Shown here piece by piece: positions 54,660-64,000 of a stretch of DNA of 64,000 nt. The stretch's first letter is position 1. Every line of letters starts with the position of its first letter. The translations under genes and the position numbers were made by a program. Below the pieces are notes generated by a model. It had not been told where the DNA came from and searched no databases. It was given only the letters and a program-made list of their open reading frames with translations. This stretch comes from Nectonema munidae (lineage: Eukaryota; Nematomorpha; Nectonematoida; Nectonematidae). The stretch lies in assembly GCA_030549495.1 (NCBI GenBank), contig JAUIRK010000567.1, positions 164,501 through 228,500 of the forward strand, written 5' to 3'.

Positions 54660-56008
54660 GAATTATAGTTTGCAAAGTATGTATATATAAATAAATACAC
54701 AGAATAAATAGAAAAATGATTAAAGATATATACTTTCAAATAAAATTTTTGACCATCTTACTAAACCGTATCTTTTTATATTTTAGAAAAATATATAGAT
54801 TGATTTTCCTTTTTCCTGTTTGGTCTTCATTAATTTGATATAATATAAAGTAAATAATAAGCTTAATGCGTAAGTGTTTAAAATTTTATACAATCTAACT
54901 ATGATTTTTATAATGCATACAATTATTTTATAGGATATTTTAAGAAAGGTGTTGTGAAAAAATCTAAAATTCAGAGAAGTAAAGATTTTACCGATTTTTC
55001 AAGTAAAACTCATTTTTTATTCTTAATTTTTTGTTTCACAAAAAAAAAGCCTGCCTCGATATTAAAATTTTCAAGATAAATATTGGAAAATGCTTTTCTT
55101 TATAAATATAACCAAACACTCTAAATTATTTTATATATTGTCAAATCTATGTCATGCTAAAAATCGGAATATTGTATTGGAAATTGTACCATGTATGAAT
55201 TGTGCCAATCATACCCAAACCAAATCTTTATTTATGATATAACAAGGTTATGCGATTCAATACAAATTTTTCCTTTCTCTTCATGATATAAAATTATTTT
55301 TTAATATACAGAAGTCGGAATAAAGTAGCTTATTAGAAGATTCAGAGATAACAGTTAAATTTGAAAATACTTTTTCTAAGAAGTTTAATTGTGATAATAT
55401 ATAAAATGATTCTGAAATGTAAATGATAAAAGAATATAGTTGAACGATGAAAAATGAAATAAAAAAATTAGAATAAGGCTTCTTTAGCTTCTCTGAACTC
55501 CTCACGTTTGACCGTGTTTTTCATTTATTTTTATGCAACTTTAAAAAATGAATATATATATATTCCTAGATAAAAATGTTATAGACAGAAAATCTTTATG
55601 AAGACAGATTAAGAAAAAAACAAAACTTCAAATAGAATGCAATAAAGAATTTTAATAAATTATGTTGAAGAAAATTGATCAAAAATTTTGCGTTGCAACA
55701 TAAAGCAGAAGCATGTAACATTCAGAAAATCTTTCAACGCCCATCTAAAATCAACATTCACAAATCATCATACTTTTAACAAAAGTTATAGAAGATTGAA
55801 AACTAAGTAGCGAGTCAGCAATTTGTAATTGATATTTCTATAATTTGAATTTGGAGATTTATAATATTTGAAAAAGATTTTTCTTAAAATGACAAATATG
55901 TGGATTCGGAGTCTAATCCAAAATTATATATATCCAAGTTATAGGTTGATTGTACAGAAGCATCCAATATTTTGTCTTTTTTAAACATATTTTATTTTTA
56001 TTACGTAG
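54660..56008. other. AT-rich stretch before the RBM28-like exon
   Basis: No gene feature is seen until the acceptor at 56008. An upstream exon with the first RRM of the RBM28-like protein is expected somewhere to the left, but I could not find it. Confidence 0.35.
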
Positions 56009-59000
56009 ATTACAAGAATGATATTTCTAAAAAATTTGAATCAAAGGGGCTAATCAACAGAAAAAGCACGCGATCTTTTAAGGATGTGAACAGCAACAAT
56101 GAAGATGACAAAAAGCCCGCCTTTTTCGCTATAAAAAAGTATAAGAAAAGTCGCTTGATTGTTCGAAATATACCATTCCAAGTAATACATATATTTTCGT
56201 TAGATTTTAAAACCAAGATCTTGAATATTGTGCACGTGTCATTGTTAAGCGAAATATCCGATAATGACAATATATTTTTATTGTGAGCCCCCAAAAATAA
56301 TATATTTCAATTGTTAAAAAAATATTTGATAACAAATCAAAAAAAACGAATGTGAACTTTTCTAACACTGAGAATGATATAACCTTTAGAGATCATTAGA
56401 AATCAATACTTGAGATGGTTTTTTAGTTAAATTTATGTGATAAAGTTGACTACTCCATAACTTAGATATATAATAGAGCAAAGGTGGGGAACCTTTTTGT
56501 GCACGAAGGCCACCTTACAATTCATCGTCCCTCATAGAGGCCGCACTGAACAATTACTATTTTTTTCAGTTATTTTATCCCCTCGTACAACATTTAATAA
56601 TAATAATCTAACAAAAGAACTTATACAAGTTCTTTTATTAGATTATTAAAATTAGGATTTTATTTTATACAAGTATTAATTAATAATATTCTTATAAAAA
56701 AAGACAGACGTATAAACATCGAGAATATGAAGTTTTCAAATATTTCATTTAGGTAAGTAGGTCCTTTTTATACAAATTAATGACTTCTTTGAGTTTGCTT
56801 CTTTTGAGAAAGCATTTTGATATCAGGCTCCAACATAGTGGTTCTTAGTTTTAATTGGTCCTCCAAATGCTCATCTGTCAACTGTGTTCTCAGCGAATTC
56901 TTTATTTGCTTCAAGTACGAGAATGTGGATTCACAACAGTATGTTGTAGAAAAGCAGGAAATCAGTCGGCGTGCGTGTCGATGAATACGAGGATATTCTA
57001 CCGCCTTTTTCCAAATTTCAACAGGATCTTCCCTGTTGTCAAACAGAGATTGATCCGTATTCTTTAAAAGATTCATAGATATCTTCATTTTCACTCATTA
57101 CCTTCGTAAACTGGGGAATGTGTTCTTCTGAATGTTTTGATTTTAAAAAGCTACATACCTGTAAAAATTTGGATCTGATAATTCACAATGTTTGTCACTT
57201 TCTTTGAAAAAGTCAATTATTTGCCTTCGTAAAGACAAAATTTTGACCAATACTTTCCCTTGTGACAACCAGCGTACTTTTAAGTGGTAAGGCAAATCTA
57301 CACTAATTACTTTGTCATCCATCATCAGCATGTTTCGAAATTGACGACGCTTCGTGGCATTTGCTCGAATATAGTTAACAATACTTATAACCTTTTGCAA
57401 AGTTTGATTTAAAATGACAGATTTTGCACAGAGATTTTGTTGATGTAAAATACAATGAAAAGAAATCAGTTCATTTGGATATTTGGTTTCTCTTTTAAGA
57501 TGCGCATAAATCCTTCATTCTTAATACAATACTTGTGCTGAATTTGTGGAATCTGTCGATTCATCCAAGGCTACTGAGTAATACACATTTTCTTTCTGGA
57601 TTACATTTTTATGTTGTTCTGTTAGATTACAAGCCAATTCATACTGTCGATCTGTATTAGTCCTTCTTTTTAGAGGCACCTCTTTATATTTGTTAACTTT
57701 ATTTGGATCTACACATCTTACCACTTCTAAAATACATTCCTTCATGAGTTCTGCATCGGTGAATGGTTTACCCTTTTTTCCAAGCAAATATGCAACTTTA
57801 TAGCTGGCTTCTGTCGCAGCATTCCCTTGATGTAACACAGAATGGAACTATTGTCTTTGCTTTTGCTTTCCATCTTTCAGTTTCTTCAGTGCTAGCTTTC
57901 CAGACTCACCCTCTAATTTGGCATATTTATTGTCTCTATGAAGAGCGTAATGTTGCTGTGCATTGAATGTCTTAACCGTTACAAGTGTGGTATCACACAG
58001 CAAGCAAGACATTTTGCCGCCTCTATTCACTAAAAAATATTGCAGTCCCATTCTTCATTAAAGATCCTATTTTCTTCTTTCAAATTCGTTGTCACTGTTA
58101 CAAAAAATTATCATAAATTAAAGACAATCTTTTTGTGTCCTCATATGAATACATTGGGAGAAAACCGGTTAAGTTAAAATTCATTGGGTTCAGAGAAAAA
58201 TGTTTCAATTTCTGGGAGTGACATCACTGAACACAATTAATATTCCTTTCGTCTATGTGTGTGGTGTATATTATGAGTTTCAGGTGTATAATGATTTCAG
58301 ACTTAAAAACTATTCAAGGTTTTTATTAAAATAATATTTATATCAAAGGCCGCACTTGATGGCCCGGAAGGACGCATGCGGCCTTAAGGCCGCAGGTTCC
58401 CCACCCCTGGTATAGAGTATATATATTAGTGTAATTATATTTATAAGTAAACTTGATGAGATATCGTCCTACACACGTATACTTCCTTTTAATACTACTA
58501 TAACATAAAGATCATTAAAAATGAATTATTTGCATCTCTTTTCGATTTTTACTTAAATATCTTCTCATTTTTATTATATCAAAGCATACACGGAACAAAC
58601 TTTATTATAGATATTTATCAAATAAATACAATGGAACATCTAAACGCAATGATTTTTACACTTTTTTGACTCTCCCCAAAAGTCATTATGGCAAAGCATA
58701 TACGGTGCAAATTTTATTTAAGAAAATATCAAATTAAATTGATAGGAAATTGCAGGGTAATAAGTAATTGACATAGCGATTAAAAAGATGAGAAGTATGA
58801 GATAGATAGTGACTAAAAGTAATGAGGGGTTGTTTCCCATGTTATAACCTCTTGACCTTTTGGAATACTTTTTTGTATACAATTAAGCTATATCTAGAGA
58901 CTAATGAAGAAACGATCAAATTGGCTCTTTGATGTCAGATAGCAACTTTATCAAGCTTTGTGAGGGAATATTGAGAGTGATTTTCATTTGTCCACACTTT

Positions 59001-61395
59001 ATTCGATGTGAATTAAATCGTTGGTCAAAGTGTTTGTGGCTGCTTCTTCTTTTCTGTGTAAAAAACACTTCTTCACTCAATAACTTAGTGAACGTTTTTT
59101 AAGTATCTAATTTCATTTTTATTTAGTTCTGTGTCTAAATATGTTGCTTTAAAAATGTTTTAATTTTATATGTAACTTGTCTCTTTCTTTTAAACTTCAA
59201 AATATCATTGTTAAGATTTACGAGTTTTTGGAATTTAAACAGTTGAAAATTTAAATTTTATAGAACAATTTGAAATCTTCTCGAATGATTAACCTCCTTC
59301 TTTAAATAAAAAGGAAAAGCAAACTTACAATGATAATAATATTAATCAGTCTTGATTCAACTCTGTGTGATGGCCAAAGTGCACATTTAAATGAAAAATT
59401 GAAAAGCTTTACATCATGTCCGCCGTCTATTAATAAAATTTTCCATGAAAACCGTTTTCATCTTTTTGTTTACCTAAACTAATCAAAAAAATCCCAAGTG
59501 TAACGCGCATATCTTGCGTTCTCTTCAAACTTGATCTGGTTTAAATTCTTATTCAAAAAGCCGATGCTCACTTTTGAAAAGGAATGCTAAGGACTTAGAT
59601 GCATGACTTGTCTATGCATACTGCTTCTCGGATTCCGTGAAACATCATTCTTTTTTTTAAGAAAGGAGTTTTTCCCAACCTTTTTTTTATTTTGCCACTT
59701 TTAATGGGGTTGACAATACATTGCACCCTACTCCTTATAGACCTTGTGAACTTTCTTGTCCTTTCAACTAAGAAACAAACATTTCTGATAAACTGAAAAA
59801 TATTTTAAATCTTTTTTATGCCCAAACTCAATAACTCTTTAACGAACGAATTGACATATTTGTCCAGAAATGTCGCTTTGAAAAGTGCAAAGGGTTTTTT
59901 CATTACATGTTGCCAACGATAGCCTTAACATTATAGAAAAATCCTTTATTTCTTTTCTTCGTATTGATAGCATTCATGGTATACACGTTTTGTCTTATCA
60001 ACTTTCACGATACCCCAAACCTTTTTAACTCCGCTATGATTATTTCAAATCAAATAAATAATGAATCAAATTATAAAATTTGGTATTTCTCTTTCATATC
60101 CGTGAAGTAGATGTAAGCACGTATACTTAAAAACGAAGTTAAATAAAAAATCAATACTTTTCAGCCGATTTAAAACTTAAGAGTATGCTGAATTTTCGGT
60201 TAAGTATAAATTACTACTTACCCTCAGACATCTTGAATTGGTCCTTTCCTGACCTTTTCCAATTCAAAAGGATGATTAGATTAAGACCTTTTTATTACAA
60301 GGCAAAGAAGGAGGAGTTGAGTGAAGTATTTTCCAAGTTTGGCTACGTTGATGAAGTTGTTATTCCTGGAGAGCCACGCTCCAAAGGTTTTGCGTTCATT
60401 CAATTCGATGAAGTTGATTCTGCCAAAAATGCCATCACGCAATTGAATGCTTCTTTATTCCAAGGTTTTTTTTGCAATTTTGAAACCCCTAGATTTGCCA
60501 TAATGTTGGCGGCATACACATAGAACACATAATTTTATGCTTTATTGAATAAATTTGAATGTGATATTTAAAGTTAAAAATTAAGTAATTTTAGCTTGTT
60601 AGTCATCCATAGTTCGTTCGTTTCATAAAGTTCTTTTTAGTTCCTCATCGTTGACAAATAATCGTCCTTAATCTATTTTGATATCATTATTTAAATTACA
60701 AGAATTTTTTTTGCTAAAAATTCCGACTCCAACTGTCAAACTTTATTAGATAACAACACCCACTGTGACAAGGTAAACAGCATATTCTATGTGTTTTGTT
60801 TACCTAAACTAAACTAATCAAAAAAAATCCCAAGCATGGCAGATTGGTTGAGATGATGGACTCAGCACGGAAGCCTCTGGGTTCGATTCCTCATCGATAC
60901 CAATTTGTTCATAGTATGACAATAGCGGTACATCAGTGCCTTGTCAATGAAAACACACCCATGATACTTCTACCAACTCCCACTCTGACTCCGTAACACA
61001 TGACAATTTGAATTTGTCTTCGTGTAATTACCAGTCATAAGAGATGATCATCCGAACCACAACCCATTATTTACACGCGCTATATTAATACATTTAATCC
61101 AAGTATTCTTTACTTTCTCATAATCGATAGGAAGACAAATAGTTGTAGATTGGTCCCTACCTAAGACAAAGTATGAATTGTCAAAGCAGAAGTATCAAGA
61201 TGTCAGCAAAGATGTTCTTAAAAAACTTGACTTAACTTCGCCATCAAACGGGGAAGCTTCTTCAGAAAAAACAAAAAAACGAAAAGTTTCTTCACGATCC
61301 GATAAGGAAGATAATCTCAAAGAATCTTCTGGAAAGATCATACCCGCCAAGAAAAAATCCGAAGATGTTAAAGATGGCAAGACCTTGTTTATTAG
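56009..61395 (+). CDS. RBM28: RBM28/Nop4-like nucleolar RNA-binding protein, three internal exons
   Basis: RBM28 (yeast Nop4) is a nucleolar multi-RRM protein of large ribosomal subunit assembly. The exons are 56009-56181 (acceptor TATTTTTATTACGTAG, donor CAA|GTAATA), 60302-60464 (acceptor CCTTTTTATTACAAG, donor CAAG|GTTTTT) and 61131-61395 (acceptor AATCGATAG, donor ATTAG|GTAAGC); phases 0, 1 and 2 agree at the joins. The spliced frame gives a basic linker, then RRM2: RLIVRNIPFQ (RNP2) joined to AKKEELSEVFSKFGYVDEVV, SKGFAFIQF (RNP1) and GRQIVVDWSLPKTKYELS, which parallels human RBM28 GRTVAVDWAVAKDKYKD. A Lys/Ser-rich linker follows, ending DGKTLFIR, the start of RRM3 (human EGKTVFIRNLSF). 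RRM1 and the rest of RRM3 onward are not seen, so the gene is partial in this window. A hAT element and a SINE lie in its introns. Confidence 0.9.
56479..58409 (-). mobile_element. hAT element (1,931 bp) inside the RBM28-like intron
   Basis: The left end is CAAAGGTGGGGAACC and the right end GGTTCCCCACCCCTG, inverted repeats of the known CAGGGGTGGGGAACC type. Flanks TAATAGAG (56471-56478) and GTATAGAG (58410-58417) match at six of eight positions, an aged 8-bp duplication. A transposase gene lies between them on the minus strand. Both ends are present. The insertion is in the 4.1-kb intron between the first two RBM28-like exons seen, and accounts for nearly half its length. Confidence 0.9.
56777..58051 (-). 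pseudogene. hAT transposase with BED finger, lightly broken
   Basis: Four minus-strand open frames follow in order. 58051-57848: BED-type finger, MSCLLCDTTLVTV (C-x2-C) and ALHRDNKY (H). 57838-57521: KVAYLLGKKGKPFTDAELMK, then YYSVALDESTDS with the first catalytic Asp. 57400-57143: region like the central helix-rich part, LPYHLKVRWLSQGKVLVKIL, with the conserved RW. 57094-56777: PRIHRHARRLISCFSTTYCC, ESTFSYLKQIKNSLRTQLTD and LRTTMLEPDI, the C-terminal dimerisation domain. The family is that of GTF2IRD2/EPM2AIP1/ZBED-type transposases. Only a few frame changes or stops separate the parts, so decay is moderate. Confidence 0.88.
58418..60301. other. RBM28-like intron, remainder
   Basis: AT-rich intronic sequence. 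At about 59465-59499 the string TTTGTTTACCTAAACTAATC and the following A-rich AAAAAATCCCAAG recur at about 60796-60832 in the next intron. No exon is recognised. Confidence 0.5.
60833..60970 (+). mobile_element. tRNA-derived SINE, copy 3, in the RBM28-like intron
   Basis: Plus strand: TGGCAGATTGGTTGAGA (A box) and GGGTTCGATTCC (B box) in tRNA-like spacing, then a body similar to the other copies: CTCATCGATACCA, CAGTGCCTTGTCAATGAAAA and CACACCC. The head differs more from copies 1 and 2 than the body end does, so this may be a subfamily. Confidence 0.75.
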
Positions 61396-62490
61396 GTAAG
61401 CAAGTTATCGAGTATTTGAAAATACTGCGTTTTTATAAGTGTAATATCTAATTCAGCTTTAACTTGAAAGATTTCGTTCTATTTTTTTTAATTGCTCCAC
61501 ATTAGTAGTTCACTTATTTAAACATTGCGTGTATTTCGCTATTTCTGGAATTAATTATGTTTTTCAAAATTATTCTCTCTATTTTTTCACCTCTTTATCT
61601 AGTTGGGAGCGTGAATAAAATTGCTTATTCCTTTGAAGGAAATGCATATTGTATAAATAGGATCAAGTTGAATTACCGCGAATCGTTAGTTTGTTTACCC
61701 TTAGGCTGTCTCTGATGATGGACACAGCTCTCGGAATATTGGACACGCTGTCTAATTTGAGGTTGTGAGTGTACAGTAGATTTCAGGAGAAACGAGTGCA
61801 TCGTCAATGCGTATTATCTTTAGGTATAAACTAAGATTCTTCAACAAGCATATGGAAAGTATTGCATTCCCTTTGCGTGCAAGTACTATCATCTCACACA
61901 GTGTATCCTAAAAATGTATCATGAAAAGTAAAATTTTGTTATTTTTTGCCTGTTGGAGATTAACAAACTCTACACTCATGTTTAAAAGAAATTAGGTTCA
62001 TTTGTAGCACCGTCGTTCTTTAGCGCAACGATTTCCAAACTGAAAGGTGCCAACTTTTAATAAGGCAAATTCCACAAGACGTTAAATTCATGAAATAAAT
62101 TTCAAAGCTTCACTTTTTCATTCTAAAGTCTAAACACTGCTTCTTACTTATATTTAAAATTATTTCAAAAAAAGTTCATGATCAACTTTTTTATTTATTT
62201 TTTTTAAAACTTTTTAGATTTACACAACTATTTAATTTTTTCCGCCATTTTATTTTGACGATTTGTTCCCTACTTTACAGGATAGATGATATAGGCTATG
62301 GACTATATATACATAAATATGATTTTACTATATATTTTTCAAAAGATAATAATAATATTGATGTTAAATATTTTTAAGAAAATAGTGCAATGTCTTGTTT
62401 ATCATTTGGATTCATGAGTGTTAAATTTGTACAAGTTAAAAACTTAGGCTGAAAGAATAAACTTTCACAGCGATGTTAATAAAAAAGAAA
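61396..62490. other. RBM28-like intron after the last exon seen
   Basis: No RRM3 exon was found. Near 61965-62000 a CTCTACACTCATGTTTAAAAG string matches the flank of SINE copy 1 and could be a SINE remnant. Otherwise featureless. Confidence 0.35.
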
Positions 62491-62493
62491 ATA

Positions 62494-62575
62494 CAGTAAA
62501 ACCTCGGTTAACGAACTTGAAGGGAAACTGTTTTTTAGTTCGTACAATGTTAGTTTCACTATAACCGAGAAGTAC
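62494..62575 (+). repeat. pogo/Tigger-like terminal fragment
   Basis: After TA, CAGTAAAACCTCGGTTAACG is a classic pogo/Tigger-type terminal repeat. TTCGTACAATGTTAG and CACTATAACCGAG follow as inverted subterminal sequence. No second end was found nearby, so it is a fragment or solo end. Confidence 0.65.
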
Positions 62576-63044
62576 AATAAAAAAACTTCAATTTTGTTTC
62601 CTACTTAGTTTAACAGTGATAACTGATAACTAAAGCTAAAAAATACAGTAAAATATATTGAAATTTTATTAAAAAAGATCATTTCTACTTTTTTAAAAAA
62701 TCAACGATGTATGTTTGTATTAGTGATGGGACTATTAATCGGAATCGTATCGGAATATCGGAAATTTTCTCTAGCATCGAAAATCGGAATCGGAGTGGAA
62801 ATATTTCAACTCGCTCCGATACCAAACGATTCCAAGTTAATACGTTACATTGATTTCCTTTACTTAGGATTTTATTGTATAAATGATTTTACTACTTATT
62901 GTGTAGAATCACTTGATTCGACAAAATTAAAAAAAATTTAACATTTTTTTGTGTTAATTGTGCATTATTATGTTTAAGCTACTTTTTTTTGTAAATTTTG
63001 TGTTATAATTTTATATAAAAAAAATTTCAAGTACATTTTAAATG

Positions 63045-63122
63045 TTAAAACCCCATGTATCGAACTATGAGGAATTTGTCTAGTGCGGGACACAAGCCCA
63101 ACGCACAACCCACCCACTTAAA
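63045..63122 (-). repeat. SINE fragment (copy 4)
   Basis: TGTATCGAACTATGAGGAA and CTAGTGCGGGACACAAGCCC match the body and B-box region of SINE copy 2 in the same orientation, with a damaged B box. It is nested in the hAT element. Confidence 0.6.
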
Positions 63123-63420
63123 TACATTAGATCAAATAAATTTTATTTAAATAATAAATTAACACTAATTGTAAAATCTCATTGTCTAAGTCGGATGTGT
63201 CGATCATTCGCTTAAATCGAAGATGATACTGGTCCCCATCGCATTTAAGAACTAATAACATTGTAGAAACTTTTCTTAACTCGAAGTGATAATGAGCGAA
63301 GCGTTGAATTCAATTTCGGTTTTGAAAAATGTTTTACTGAGATTAAAAAAAGAAAAATTCAAAATTAGAAAGAAAACAAGAAAAAGAGGTCATCAATTTT
63401 ATATATAACAACAACTCGAA

Positions 63421-63743
63421 AACTAGAGACTGAAATAACGAAATATTTAAAATATAAATTAATAGAAAAAAACTCTTGTGGAAAGCTAACAAAGAAGACC
63501 TTCCAATATTGGCGTTTTTTTCAAAAAAAGTATTTATGTGCTCCGCCTTCTTCAGTTGAAAGTGAAAGAGTTTTTAGTATTGGAGGAAATATTTATTCTC
63601 CTAAAAGAAATCGCTTAGAAACAAAAACAGGAGAAATGCTTATGTTTTGCACTGTAATTTACGAAAGCTCCAATTTAATTACGATTGATTCAAAAGATCT
63701 CTATGTAATATTAGTAAAATTTTATTCTATCATTATAAGCTGA
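63421..63743 (+). pseudogene. hAT transposase C-terminal dimerisation domain
   Basis: LETEITKYLKYKLI and KLTKKTFQYWRFF, then, after one frame change in a T/A-run near 63517, KKYLCAPPSSVESERVFSIG, GGNIYSPKRNRL and TGEMLMF. This is the hAT family C-terminal signature (yL..PpsSv.sERvFS..G.....rnrL). It belongs to the Ac/BED-type hATs and differs from the three other hAT lineages in this window. Confidence 0.88.
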
Positions 63744-64000
63744 ATATGCTTCTCACTGCTCAAAATTATGACTATAGTTTTTTTAATTTTCAAAATTTAT
63801 ACTCAAAATTTTCAAAAGTGGATTATTTATATAATTTTGCTTTCATATTGAGGATATTTATTCCCAAAAAGTGATAGAAATTAATTGAAGTTCAAAATAA
63901 TATTAAAAAGTTATTTCAAGTTGTAATATTTTAGAATCGGAATTGTATCGGGAATCGTATCGGGAACAAGTATATTAAGTAGAATCGGAATCGTTATTAA

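Larger units (their letters stand above)
62721..64000 (+). mobile_element. hAT element running off the right edge
   Basis: The left end reads TAGTGATGGGACTATTAATC, a common hAT end (CAGTGATGGGAC). Both sides are rich in ATCGGAATCG subterminal motifs (62740-62830 and 63930-64000). The interior has a transposase end at 63421-63743. The right terminus lies just outside the window. Confidence 0.75.

Noticed and set aside
55281-55505. 74-codon minus-strand frame near the RBM28-like exon
   Set aside because: AT-driven composition and no homology that I can see.
60264-60301. Coding start of the second RBM28-like exon at an ATG or at CAAAAG
   Set aside because: The acceptor at 60300-60301 joins RLIVRNIPFQ to AKKEEL in phase and restores a normal RRM; the earlier sequence would break RNP2.
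1-64000. CRISPR arrays, bacterial operons or phage genes
   Set aside because: There is no direct-repeat/spacer structure, no ribosome-binding-site-led gene clusters, and the genes found have introns.

Overview
The window is AT-rich animal nuclear DNA with split genes, GT-AG introns and many worn mobile elements. The transposon mix (CR1/L2-like LINE, hAT, piggyBac, pogo/Tigger, Merlin, tRNA-derived SINEs) and a six-cysteine insulin-like hormone point to an invertebrate, most likely an arthropod, perhaps a crustacean such as a copepod. The species is inferred, not shown.

Host genes are few and small-exoned. (1) An insulin-like peptide gene (+, coding 17441-21245) has a signal peptide and B chain in one exon and a furin site plus a 21-residue A chain in the next, joined across a phase-1 intron of about 3.4 kb. 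(2) An unidentified gene on the minus strand ends tail-to-tail with it (last exons 22172-21796, poly(A) signal near 21640), with a further candidate exon at 24.1-23.8 kb. (3) An FMC1-like gene (mitochondrial ATP synthase assembly factor) has a clear exon at 39176-39328 and a candidate first exon at 38727-38819. (4) Three exons of an RBM28/Nop4-like nucleolar RNA-binding protein gene lie at 56009-61395 and continue past the window at one or both ends. A TATA box and a good splice donor at 7.6 kb may mark a noncoding first exon.

The rest is mobile DNA. 0.8-4.8 kb: a LINE with intact ORF1 and RT but a broken endonuclease half. 5.3-5.6 kb: two TTAA-sharing MITEs head to head, with a third copy in the insulin-like gene intron. 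11.0-14.3 kb: hAT relic, SINE and Merlin relic. 29.4 and 48.9 kb: non-autonomous hAT elements with 8-bp target duplications. 37.3-38.7 kb: hAT and piggyBac relics against the FMC1-like gene. 40.1-42.5 kb: tandem repeats in inverted array. 42.9-44.3 kb: hAT relic. 50.3-51.8 kb: pogo/Tigger-like element with both ends. 53.4-54.7 kb: second piggyBac relic. 56.5-58.4 kb: hAT element inside an RBM28-like intron. 62.7 kb to the edge: another hAT.

No CRISPR array, rRNA, ordinary tRNA gene or bacterial operon was seen. The most notable content is the insulin-like hormone gene, which a simple ORF scan would miss because its A chain is on a very short exon.
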